Source: an uncultured bacterium
GTDB lineage: Bacteria; Cyanobacteriota; Vampirovibrionia; Gastranaerophilales; Gastranaerophilaceae
Direction of reading: 5' to 3'
NCBI GenBank assembly: GCA_900313115.1
Contig: OMPX01000224.1
Span: 1 to 34,479, forward strand
DNA: 34,479 bases
Part shown: in pieces, positions 7,856 through 14,568 of the stretch
Position numbering within the stretch: the first letter of the stretch is position 1
Layout: the number at the start of each line of letters is the position of its first letter
Translations under genes and position numbers: made by a program
Notes under the pieces: generated by a model
Told to the model about the DNA's origin: nothing
What the model saw: only the letters and a program-made list of their open reading frames with translations
Databases searched by the model: none

Positions 7856-8830
7856 ATGGAAATGGACGATAAACCAAGATATTCAAGAGTCAGCGATATA
7901 ATAGAACTAATAACACTAATGCAATCAAAGGTGTTGGGGATTACTCTGACCGACATACAAAACGAGTTCAGTGTTTCACGCAGAACTGCTGAAAGGTTGC
8001 GTGATACTATGCTAAATGTTATGCCGCAGATTAACGAGATTGAAACCTCTGGCAAAGAAAAACATTGGGGATTTATCTCAGGTTATATGAACGAAATTAT
8101 TTCGTTTACTCCCGATGAAATTGCTATTCTTGAATCAGTAAAAGATGGGTTGCCGTTTGACGATAAAAAGAAATCGGTTGATAAAGTCATTACCAAACTG
8201 AAAGCACTATCGAGAAAACAATTGGCAAAAATAGATGATGCAATAGAGATTATCCTGAAATCAGAAGGTGTTGCCGTTTCTCAAAAGCCAAGTTATAAGG
8301 TTGATGTGGATGTTTTAGATATAATAAGACGCGGGATAAAAGAGAATCTGAGAATAAAATGCAAATATGATAACAAAGATAAAATACTTTCTCCTTACGG
8401 AATTATTTATGGTGCCAATGTTTATCTGATAGGTGTTGAAGGGGAACACGCAAATCCTTATGTATATCGTATGCATAAGGTTAAAAATGCCGAACTTACA
8501 AAAGATACTTTTGATAAAGGGGATTTTGATATTAAAGAATATGCTAATCATTCCTTTGGGGTTTATCAGAATGAAACTATAAAAGTTGAACTCTTATTCA
8601 ACCCTGACGTTGCAGAAGATGTTTTGAACTATAATTTCCACCCGACACAAAAAGTAAAACAGAATGATGACGGAAGTGTAACCGTAAAATTCAAGGCATC
8701 AGGTGAACTTGAAATCCTGTGGCACTTGTTCCGCTGGGGAGATACCGTTCAGATTGTTTCACCAAAAAGTCTTAAAAAACAGTATATTGAAATGCTGAAA
8801 GGTGTTCTAACTAAACAGGAAAAGAAATAA
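7856..8830 (+). CDS. HTH-WYL domain transcriptional regulator, candidate controller of the island
   Basis: A 324-aa DNA-binding regulator. A winged helix-turn-helix occupies about residues 28-58, with recognition helix SRRTAERLRD (41-50). A WYL domain lies at about 146-225 (SPYGIIYGANVYLIG at 179-193, PYVYRMHKVKNAEL at 201-214), and a WCX-type C-terminal domain at about 242-320 (RWGDTVQIVSP at 293-303). WYL domains sense nucleic acids or nucleotides; relatives include PafB/PafC and the defence regulators BrxR and CapW. The ATG at 7856 sits at the predicted transcript start; the ATG at 7862 has AGGAG seven bases upstream but that sequence would not be in the mRNA. The shared promoter in front and the WYL-less paralogue at 11969-12307 make it the likely regulator of the ten-site promoter family; that link is inference. 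Confidence 0.9.
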   Translation: MEMDDKPRYSRVSDIIELITLMQSKVLGITLTDIQNEFSVSRRTAERLRDTMLNVMPQINEIETSGKEKHWGFISGYMNEIISFTPDEIAILESVKDGLPFDDKKKSVDKVITKLKALSRKQLAKIDDAIEIILKSEGVAVSQKPSYKVDVDVLDIIRRGIKENLRIKCKYDNKDKILSPYGIIYGANVYLIGVEGEHANPYVYRMHKVKNAELTKDTFDKGDFDIKEYANHSFGVYQNETIKVELLFNPDVAEDVLNYNFHPTQKVKQNDDGSVTVKFKASGELEILWHLFRWGDTVQIVSPKSLKKQYIEMLKGVLTKQEKK

Positions 8831-8845
8831 ATATAAGAAACTCAA

Positions 8846-9067
8846 ATGAAAAACAAACAATTAAATGAATCTGAAATATGTAAAAGTCTTAAAGAAAAAT
8901 TAAAAGAAATCTGGGATGATTCTGAATTTATCAGAGGTGTGTCTGATACTTTAAAAACAGATGAAAATAGACTAAAAATGGAAAACCTTTTGGCAAAGGG
9001 ATTTATTGACAGGAGTAAAATAGTTCTTTTATCATTAGCAATCCAAAAAGGATTAGTACAGTTTTAA
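8846..9067 (+). CDS. Small IWD-motif protein, paralogue 1 (73 aa)
   Basis: No known family recognised. It is clearly related to the products of 13621-13851 and 17482-17730: all three share LKxIWDxxxF, then T-D/E, K-M, a glycine and an A-x-x-x-G end (here LKEIWDDSEF, KTDENRLKM and AIQKGL). Predicted all-helical and soluble. It follows the WYL gene by 15 bases with only a weak ribosome-binding site (AAGAAACTCAA), so translation may depend on the upstream gene. Being encoded next to the regulator and at the ends of two other operons, it may be an adaptor or immunity-like partner; function unknown. Confidence 0.68.
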   Translation: MKNKQLNESEICKSLKEKLKEIWDDSEFIRGVSDTLKTDENRLKMENLLAKGFIDRSKIVLLSLAIQKGLVQF

Positions 9068-9083
9068 ATATTAATCAGAATAC

Positions 9084-9120
9084 ATTTACCCCAACCCGAC
9101 CATATCTGACAGGGGTAAAT
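9084..9120. repeat. 9-bp inverted repeat bracketing promoter E
   Basis: ATTTACCCC (9084-9092) and GGGGTAAAT (9112-9120) are exact inverted copies flanking the CGACC and TGAC halves of site E. It could be a second operator or a weak hairpin at the end of the preceding transcript; there is no clean T-run after it. Confidence 0.7.
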
Positions 9121-9128
9121 AATATAAT
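9097..9128 (+). promoter_or_regulatory. Shared-family promoter, site E (82-aa gene)
   Basis: CGACCA, TATCTGACAGGGGTAAATAA, TATAAT. Nearly identical to site B through the TGAC half and the GGGGTAAAT that follows. The transcript would begin near 9135, directly at AAAGGAGG. Confidence 0.88.
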
Positions 9129-9149
9129 ATTACCAAAGGAGGTAATACT

Positions 9150-9398
9150 ATGGAAAGAACAAAAAGTATTGTACACAACGAAGTCAGATTATTTGGGATA
9201 AAAATATTTAGTTCTGATTATACAGTTACGGAAGTAAATGAAACCGATGAATATGAAGAAGTACCTGTACCGCAACTACCGTCTTGGCGTGATGTAATTA
9301 ATGATTCGAAATCAAGACGCAGGGAACGGATAATATTTTTAGAAAAACTCTTTAATCAGGACAATGACAAAAACAATCTTGATGACGAATTATCTTAA
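9150..9398 (+). CDS. Small hypothetical protein, 82 aa
   Basis: A strong ribosome-binding site (AAAGGAGGTAATACT before ATG) and shared-family promoter E support a real gene. The product begins with a possible beta hairpin (NEVRLFGIKIFSSDYTVTEV), then an acidic linker with a proline cluster (EEVPVPQLPSW), then a basic helix (SRRRERIIFLEKLF). I do not recognise the family. It lies 109 bases upstream of the large nuclease gene and could encode its partner or inhibitor; only position supports this. Confidence 0.7.
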   Translation: MERTKSIVHNEVRLFGIKIFSSDYTVTEVNETDEYEEVPVPQLPSWRDVINDSKSRRRERIIFLEKLFNQDNDKNNLDDELS

Positions 9399-9421
9399 CA
9401 ATTTTTTCTTTATGCTGATAA

Positions 9422-9430
9422 TGTTATAAT
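9422..9430 (+). promoter_or_regulatory. Extended -10 promoter for the 720-aa nuclease gene
   Basis: TGTTATAAT is an extended -10 box without a convincing -35 and without the shared-family element. The leader that follows carries a perfect 8-bp hairpin, AGAACTTT-CAG-AAAGTTCT, at 9448-9466. Confidence 0.45.
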
Positions 9431-9507
9431 CAAAGAAATAATAATAAAGAACTTTCAGAAAGTTCTAAAAAAATATTTTGGAATTAAGTGATTAAAGGAA
9501 TAGGTTA

Positions 9508-11670
9508 ATGGCAACACAACGATCAAATGAAGCAAGTGAAAATGATACTATTTTAATAAACATAATGTATACGGGAGATTATACAAATAAGAATATCGGA
9601 CATGAAATAATAAATTTGTATAAAACGGATAATGGTGAGAATTATATTTATATTTCACCCTATGGGACACTTGCAAAAGAGAAATATAAAAGGGTAGATT
9701 CCGTATTATTAGCAAGACCTGCAGAGAAAGGGCGATTACAAATTATTGCAAAAGCAATAGGTTTAACCCCACAAAATAAGAGTGGAGATGAAGAAGAATT
9801 AAAATTTAATGAAAAAGAAAAAATCAATCAAATTCTAAAAGAAAAGAATTTATTAGGGTTGACTTCTACACAGATTAAACAAAAATTATATTATGATTGG
9901 ATTATAAAAAAAGAAAAGGATAATGGTATAAAAACAATAACAGATAAATTTATAATGAGCAGAAAAATTGTTACCATAGAGGAAATGAAAAACATTCAGT
10001 GTGCTTTTGTATTAAAACAATTGTCAAATGATAAAAATGAAGAATTTAAGGCGATAAAAAACAAGTCTGTAAAATGGAATTCACCAAAAGTAACACAACT
10101 GAAAGAAAAATTTATCCAAAAATATGAAACTAGTAATGTTGAAAATATAGTAGAAAAATTAGAAAAAAAATGTGAAAACAATGAAGATGATTTTATCAAA
10201 GAAGTTAAAAAACTTTCTAAATATGCAGAAGAGGAATATGACGAAACACAATTGAATAGCGATTTTGAAAAAACAAAATTCAGAAAAGATTGGAAAAGGA
10301 TTACTCCAATGCACGCCCCTCAAATAGATGATATTAAAACCAATGGAATTATATATGGCAATATTCCTATCAATGAAATATTAGATGTAAATTATCACCG
10401 TGTTCCACCTGTATATTTAACTTTTAAAGCAAAAAACGTTGTGCGTCCAAATAAGCATATTTATATTGAATACTTATCATCTAAAAAAGAAGATAATAAG
10501 CCTGATAATAATGAAAATCAAACGGAAAAAACAGGTGAATTAAGTAAAAAAGAAAAAGAAAATGCAAAATTTATTGATATAGATTCTAAGGGAAATTCCA
10601 TAACATATAAGTTTCAAGATATAAAGTTTCGAAACCAAAAATGTATGACATATGTTTCTAAAACAGAGAAATATAATTCTATAGCTAAAGAAATAGAAAA
10701 ATTAAAAAATCAAAAAGGTGAGGACATTGTATATGCAGTATTACAAAATATCATAAATAATTCTGATTATTGGGTTAATGAAAATACCAACAATAATGAC
10801 AAAGAAAAATTAAAAATAAAATCTGTGAATATTGACGAAAAATCTGATTATGAACCATTTTTCTTGGATATAACAGGTAATCAATATGATGAATTGTCCT
10901 ATTCAAATATGTTTGCTTATTTCTTTAAGAAATATCCTGAATTATTTGAAGAATTTGCAAAAGAGAAATTATCTCAAAAAGATAATACCCTTGAAAATTT
11001 TAAAATAGGTAAATTTTTTGAAATTACTCGTGAAGAAAATAATATTGATATTTTAATTGAAACAGAGAATGATATTTTTGTTATAGAAAACAAAGTAAAA
11101 TCTCATATTAACGGTGAAAAATATATTGGTACTGTAGATGCTCAAGAGAATGAGAATTCTGATAATGAAGAGAAGAAAGATAAAAGTATTGAATATACAA
11201 ATCAACTTATAAAATATTATAATTACGTTGAAAGTAAATACCCAGATAAAAATAGACACTATTTCATTTTCAAACCTGATTATAATAATACTAAAGCAGA
11301 ATTAGATGCAAAAATAAATGAAGTAAAAGCAAGTGAAGATATAGAGAAAACAATAAATAAGTATCACCATATAAATTATTCTGATATACACAAATTTTAT
11401 GAAAAAAAACCAGATAAATGGTTAGAAGAAAAAATTCAAGCAAAAATGAAAAAAGATGAGAGAGACAGAATAACAGAAGATAAAAAAAACATATGTGATT
11501 ATATAAAAAATAATGATAAAATGCTAATGGAATATGTTTATTTTAAAGATTTTGTCAAAGCATTAAAGAGACACATTAATTCAACAGATAACACAAATGA
11601 ATTACTAATGGAGTATAAATTCAGGCAAGCAATAAAAGATGCTATAAAAAGAAAAGAAAACAAAAAATAA
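9508..11670 (+). CDS. Large PD-(D/E)XK nuclease, PDDEXK_4-like C-terminal domain
   Basis: A 720-aa predicted nuclease. The catalytic core is at about residues 488-600: NIDILIE with D514, FVIENKV with E527 and K529, and a downstream NQLIKYYNYVESKYP helix, matching the D, E-x-K, Q-L-x-x-Y pattern of the PDDEXK_4 family. The N-terminal 70 residues (MYTGDYTNKNIGHEIINLY, PYGTLAKEKY) form a separate compact domain I do not recognise; the middle (about 300-480) contains a PVYLTFKAKNV segment that may be beta-rich. Start ATG follows AAAGGAATAGGTTA. It is driven by its own extended -10 promoter and may also receive read-through from site E. Modular nucleases like this usually sense something with one domain and cut with the other; the trigger is unknown. 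Confidence 0.72.
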   Translation: MATQRSNEASENDTILINIMYTGDYTNKNIGHEIINLYKTDNGENYIYISPYGTLAKEKYKRVDSVLLARPAEKGRLQIIAKAIGLTPQNKSGDEEELKFNEKEKINQILKEKNLLGLTSTQIKQKLYYDWIIKKEKDNGIKTITDKFIMSRKIVTIEEMKNIQCAFVLKQLSNDKNEEFKAIKNKSVKWNSPKVTQLKEKFIQKYETSNVENIVEKLEKKCENNEDDFIKEVKKLSKYAEEEYDETQLNSDFEKTKFRKDWKRITPMHAPQIDDIKTNGIIYGNIPINEILDVNYHRVPPVYLTFKAKNVVRPNKHIYIEYLSSKKEDNKPDNNENQTEKTGELSKKEKENAKFIDIDSKGNSITYKFQDIKFRNQKCMTYVSKTEKYNSIAKEIEKLKNQKGEDIVYAVLQNIINNSDYWVNENTNNNDKEKLKIKSVNIDEKSDYEPFFLDITGNQYDELSYSNMFAYFFKKYPELFEEFAKEKLSQKDNTLENFKIGKFFEITREENNIDILIETENDIFVIENKVKSHINGEKYIGTVDAQENENSDNEEKKDKSIEYTNQLIKYYNYVESKYPDKNRHYFIFKPDYNNTKAELDAKINEVKASEDIEKTINKYHHINYSDIHKFYEKKPDKWLEEKIQAKMKKDERDRITEDKKNICDYIKNNDKMLMEYVYFKDFVKALKRHINSTDNTNELLMEYKFRQAIKDAIKRKENKK

Positions 11671-11675
11671 TCCCA

Positions 11676-11707
11676 CGACCTAATCTGACGGGGTGGCATG
11701 ATAAGAT
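11676..11707 (+). promoter_or_regulatory. Shared-family promoter, site F (short structured RNA)
   Basis: CGACCT, AATCTGACGGGGTGGCATGA, TAAGAT. It begins six bases after the nuclease stop codon and points into a region without a credible reading frame that ends in a strong terminator. Confidence 0.83.
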
Positions 11708-11713
11708 AAAATT

Positions 11714-11850
11714 ACAGGCGGGTGTTTCGCCCAGCCACGAAGAATAACAGACGGGATACAGATTTTGATTTCTTGTATTCACTTCGTTCAACAAGCAATC
11801 AAAATCGCTTATCTCTACTCCAAAAAACCGACCACACAGGTCGGTTTTTT
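11714..11850 (+). ncRNA. Candidate structured small RNA F, about 137 nt
   Basis: The start is set seven bases after the -10 of site F and the end at the terminator. The RNA has a small 5' hairpin (GGCG-GGTGTTT-CGCC). A long hairpin follows in which GATTTTGATT (11761-11770) pairs with AATCAAAATC (11797-11806) and CTTG (11772-11775) with CAAG (11792-11795) across a single mismatch, closing a 16-nt loop. A 12-bp terminator hairpin ends it. No reading frame here has a usable start signal. It matches no family I can name. As it shares the regulon promoter, it is probably induced with the neighbouring defence genes; it may act as a base-pairing regulator or as a component of an effector. Confidence 0.65.
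11822..11850 (+). terminator. Strong intrinsic terminator, probably bidirectional
   Basis: AAAAAACCGACC, loop ACACA, GGTCGGTTTTTT: a 12-bp perfect stem with a T-run on either strand. It ends RNA F and can also end the minus-strand recombinase operon. Confidence 0.93.
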
Positions 11851-11968
11851 GGTGTCAAACTATCTCAAATCTCGGTTACAATACTTCCCAATAACCACCT
11901 TTATTAGTACCTAACCATAATTAAACCATAACATATTTTTAGGATAATATTCATGATTTTACATTTAA

Positions 11969-12307
11969 TTATTTTTTCTTTCTGAGTGCTTTCATTTTTA
12001 TAATTATTGAATTTACTTTCGGTATATGCAGATTTTGCATTACCTCTATTTCTTCATCAGTGAACTCAACTATCTCTTTCATTGAATAGTTGATAAACCC
12101 CCACCGTTTAATCTTATTTTCTTCACATATTACATCTACCTGTGAAAATCCATTAAGGACGGCATCCCTCATTCTTTCAGCAGTTCTTCTTGATACTCCA
12201 AATTCAGCACAAATATCATCGAGGCTGATACCTTTTGGTTCTGCCATCATCATGTGCAATAATTGCATAAAATCTGTCATTCTGGAATATCTTATTGTTT
12301 CGCTCAT
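11969..12307 (-). CDS. WYL-less paralogue of the HTH regulator (112 aa)
   Basis: Aligns with the first 120 or so residues of the WYL regulator at 7856-8830: same YSR start region, same HTH (SRRTAERMRD against SRRTAERLRD), same RWGFI and F-T-x-E-E-I segments, then stops at KMKALRKKK where the full protein continues into its linker and WYL domain. It is an intact frame with AAAGGTGAAACA before the ATG, so it looks like a maintained short form rather than a decaying copy. The second gene of an operon with the recombinase (start 12 bases after that gene's stop). With the recognition helix kept and the sensor missing, it could compete for the same promoters or control the recombinase operon. This is inference. 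Confidence 0.82.
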   Translation of the reverse strand: MSETIRYSRMTDFMQLLHMMMAEPKGISLDDICAEFGVSRRTAERMRDAVLNGFSQVDVICEENKIKRWGFINYSMKEIVEFTDEEIEVMQNLHIPKVNSIIIKMKALRKKK

Positions 12308-12318
12308 TGTTTCACCTT

Positions 12319-12954
12319 TTATAAATTCAAACTATTGAACGCATTATCAACATTCTCTTGGGTTAGACCAATATATCTCATTGTTACTGCAACGGAGGAA
12401 TGGTTAAGTGCGTGCATTACAAGAGTTATATCTTTCGTACTCTGATAGAGCCAGAAACCACAGGTCTTTCTTAATACGTGGGTAGAAAAATGTATATTAG
12501 AATATAACCCCTCAACAACCTCTTTCAGTTTTCTGTATGCTTGTGACTGGTCTATATATTTCACATTTCTCAACCCGTCTTTTCTGTTGCTGAAAAACAG
12601 ATAATCGTCATCTTTCAGGTTGTATTCTTTAATATAGTTTTTCAGTACCGCCATTAAAGCATCATTTATCGGGAACTGTTTGCTCTTACCTGTCTTTGTT
12701 TCTTTGGTGTGGACATACCCGCTTTCAACGTCAGATACTCTCAATTTCAGAACGTCTGATATTCTCAATGCAGTATTTATACCTGAACAGAATAGAACAT
12801 AATACTTTCTTGTCTTTTTTGTGTTGAGTACCGTTTTAATTCCTTCTATGACGGATCGATCCTTAATAGGTTCAGCGGCAGTTGCAGTATTTATTTCTGA
12901 TTCTTTTCCTGTGTTTTTATCCACTCTTATAAATGTACTTTTTTTCTTGACCAT
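12319..12954 (-). CDS. Tyrosine recombinase, catalytic domain with a minimal N-terminus
   Basis: A 211-aa XerC/D-type site-specific recombinase. All catalytic residues are visible: R64 (ALRISDVL), a lysine in the TKTGKSK hairpin (about 87-90), H159-x-x-R162 (THVLRKT), H185 (LNHSS) and nucleophile Y194 (MRYIG). The normal core-binding domain of about 100 residues is nearly absent, so it is much shorter than phage integrases and resembles compact plasmid or invertase-like recombinases. I chose the ATG at 12954, which has AGAGG six bases upstream, over the ATG at 12990. It lies between the two convergent arrays of regulated genes, and the sequence upstream of it carries several inverted repeats that could be its substrates. 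Confidence 0.9.
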   Translation of the reverse strand: MVKKKSTFIRVDKNTGKESEINTATAAEPIKDRSVIEGIKTVLNTKKTRKYYVLFCSGINTALRISDVLKLRVSDVESGYVHTKETKTGKSKQFPINDALMAVLKNYIKEYNLKDDDYLFFSNRKDGLRNVKYIDQSQAYRKLKEVVEGLYSNIHFSTHVLRKTCGFWLYQSTKDITLVMHALNHSSVAVTMRYIGLTQENVDNAFNSLNL

Positions 12955-13248
12955 GATTACCTCTTTTTTGGCTTTATTCTTCAGTCTCAATATAACGCGC
13001 TTTTGTCGAATTACAACCTCAATACTATGAGTTTTTTACATTTCGACGCAATCTCATTATGACTAAAATGGCATCAAAGTCAGACGGGATAACTGATTAA
13101 CCCATTTTAGCAAAACTCATTAAAATTAAAAAAGAATGAGTTTTTGGATAAAAGCATATTTTATAAGAATTAGTTTGTTAAATTTTTTTCAACGAAAAAT
13201 AATACCAAATCAACATTTTTTACAAGCATTTTGTTTGTAATTAAATTC
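12955..13248. other. Non-coding region upstream of the recombinase with several inverted repeats
   Basis: No gene is seen here. It holds a possible minus-strand promoter for the recombinase (TTGTAA at 13016-13011, 16 bases, TATATT at 12994-12989), inverted copies of GTCGAA (13005-13010 and 13042-13047), CTAAAATGG/CCATTTTAG (13063-13071 and 13102-13110) and AAAACTCATT/AATGAGTTTT (13112-13121 and 13135-13144). ATGAGTTTTT also occurs at 13027. Such a cluster next to a tyrosine recombinase may be an attachment or arm-site region; alternatively the last hairpin is a weak terminator. Confidence 0.5.
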
Positions 13249-13275
13249 AAAAAGCACCAATTACTCGGTGCTTTT
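13249..13275 (-). terminator. Intrinsic terminator of structured RNA G
   Basis: On the minus strand AAAAGCACC, loop GAGTAATT, GGTGCTTTTT: a 9-bp perfect stem ending in T's. It also closes the 13-kb minus-strand block. Confidence 0.92.
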
Positions 13276-13575
13276 CTTTATCCTCGGTTCCGTATAAACG
13301 GTGCAGTTCCTTTGTGCCTTTACCTGCTTTCAACCAAGCCAGCCAATCGTTCATAGAACGAAGTGGATTTCTGTGGTAGGACCACCAGCCTCCGATAGTG
13401 CACTTTATAGTCGCACTATCACGACTTTTGGAAAATGTCTGTTAAACCATTAAGGCTATTGCCAACATTTAAGGGTGCTTACAATATTTAATTAACCAGC
13501 CCCCGATTGGTTACGGTACTATCTCCCCACTATGATTTCTCATGTGGTTATCGACTTCCTGATATTTCTATCATT
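13249..13575 (-). ncRNA. Candidate large structured RNA G, about 327 nt
   Basis: Bounded by shared-family promoter G and an intrinsic terminator, with no reading frame longer than about ten codons. Stems visible include GATAGTGC/GCACTATC (13420-13413 with 13401-13394, 11-nt loop), TAACCA/TGGTTA (13513-13508 with 13498-13493), GTGGT/ACCAC (13385-13373), TCGTTC/GAACGA (13361-13347) and a CCGT/ACGG hairpin near 13301-13290. GC content looks higher than in the surrounding intergenic DNA. I checked for tmRNA, RNase P, SRP and 6S landmarks and did not see them. Length and density of stems suggest a complex fold. Function unknown; the shared promoter links it to the island's response. Confidence 0.62.
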
Positions 13576-13581
13576 ATTAGT

Positions 13582-13613
13582 ATCTTAACATGTGTGCCCG
13601 TCAAATCAGGTCG
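13582..13613 (-). promoter_or_regulatory. Shared-family promoter, site G (large structured RNA)
   Basis: Minus strand: CGACCT, GATTTGACGGGCACACATGT, TAAGAT. It begins eight bases beyond the stop of the preceding operon. Confidence 0.83.
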
Positions 13614-13620
13614 TGAATGA

Positions 13621-13851
13621 TTAAACTAAACCTTTTCTGATTGCAATACCGTATGGAATCACATCATCGGAATCGGTTGTACCTGTTTCTATTAGAAAAT
13701 CAAGCATTTTTTGTAAGGATTTCTCTGTTTTTAAGTTGTTCATTGTACAAATCAAAAAATCTTCTTGATCCCATATCTTTTTTAGTCGGTCAAAGACTTC
13801 TTTCACTATTTCTGAATAATTTTCTCTGTTTAAATATTTATCACCAATCAT
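13621..13851 (-). CDS. Small IWD-motif protein, paralogue 2 (76 aa)
   Basis: Shares LKKIWDQEDF, KTEKSLQKM, a central glycine and AIRKGL with the small proteins at 8846-9067 and 17482-17730. Last gene of the operon from promoter H, starting two bases after the stop of the 236-aa gene. Its first codons (IGDKY) also repeat those of that upstream gene (IIGDKYD), a short duplication at the two start sites. Function unknown. Confidence 0.7.
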   Translation of the reverse strand: MIGDKYLNRENYSEIVKEVFDRLKKIWDQEDFLICTMNNLKTEKSLQKMLDFLIETGTTDSDDVIPYGIAIRKGLV

Positions 13852-13853
13852 TA

Positions 13854-14564
13854 TTAATCATCCTCATCCCACAAACTTTTCATCATTTCTTCTGTTGAAT
13901 CAAAAGTCCCTGCTATATTTTCAGGTTTAATCATTTCTTTTGTCCATTCCCCCAATTCTTCTTTTGCATTTTCCTGAATGGTTTCTTCTATTATCTTCTT
14001 TTCTTCACTCGTCATATTTTTATTAATATATGATTTAATTATACTCATATATTTCTTCGCCTGTTTTAAATGAAATCCGAGAAATTCAGCATAGTTCTCA
14101 TCATAATTTGTTAAGTAAGGATATAAGATAATATAAAACTTTCCCAACAACTCTTTTTTGCTTACTAAAATATCAAACTCCGTTTTGTATAATTGTAAAT
14201 AATCTTTATCGGCATCATCGCTGTCATATAGGTGATAGTCGTGAGCAAACAAAAATCTGATGGTGTCTTTATCAATCTTCTTTGCATAAAGCATAGGTTC
14301 ACTTCCCTCGTAATCAAGAAAGATTGTAATCTCATCTTTTAAATCCGCTAATTCTGCAAAAAATTGTATAAATACTGCTGTGTCAAAAACCTGCGAACTG
14401 TATTTTATAGAAAATTCTTTTTTATCAATATGACCTCCCACGTGTACCCAACCTGCCATTTCTGAAAAATCTTTAAAGGTCAGATTAGTTTCTGTCGGAG
14501 TTGATTTATTGATAAGTTTTAAGATATTTTCTTCCGTATCGTATTTATCACCTATTATTTTCAT
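13854..14564 (-). CDS. Hypothetical protein sharing an N-terminal domain with the large WG protein (236 aa)
   Basis: I chose the ATG at 14564, which follows the stop of the upstream gene and has GAAAGTGAAACT before it; the frame could begin at 14603 but that overlaps the neighbour. Residues about 15-150 (TPTETNLTF, the YEGSEPM region, DTIRFLF, DILVSKKELL) align with the first 180 residues of the 19149-21296 product (LTPTEVEKV, EYEGYITAF, DKIRVSVF, DIIIKKDTFL), so the two share an unnamed domain. The C-terminal third is a charged helical tail ending in an acidic DEDD. No signal or membrane segment. Function unknown. Confidence 0.75.
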   Translation of the reverse strand: MKIIGDKYDTEENILKLINKSTPTETNLTFKDFSEMAGWVHVGGHIDKKEFSIKYSSQVFDTAVFIQFFAELADLKDEITIFLDYEGSEPMLYAKKIDKDTIRFLFAHDYHLYDSDDADKDYLQLYKTEFDILVSKKELLGKFYIILYPYLTNYDENYAEFLGFHLKQAKKYMSIIKSYINKNMTSEEKKIIEETIQENAKEELGEWTKEMIKPENIAGTFDSTEEMMKSLWDEDD

Positions 14565-14568
14565 AGTT

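Noticed and set aside
11722-11907. Possible 61-aa protein over the RNA F region
   Set aside because: It begins at a GTG without a ribosome-binding site, runs through the long hairpin and the terminator, and the strong promoter and terminator fit a non-coding RNA much better.
13249-13575. RNA G as RNase P RNA, tmRNA, SRP RNA or 6S RNA
   Set aside because: I looked for GAGGAAAGTCC and ACAGAA landmarks, a tag frame with a CCA end, the SRP tetraloop region, and a long single bulged stem. None was present in the required arrangement.
11714-13575. Integron or retron interpretation of the hairpin RNAs
   Set aside because: The recombinase lacks an integron-type arrangement and the other genes are not flanked by attC-like hairpins. 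No reverse transcriptase is encoded, so a retron is not supported.
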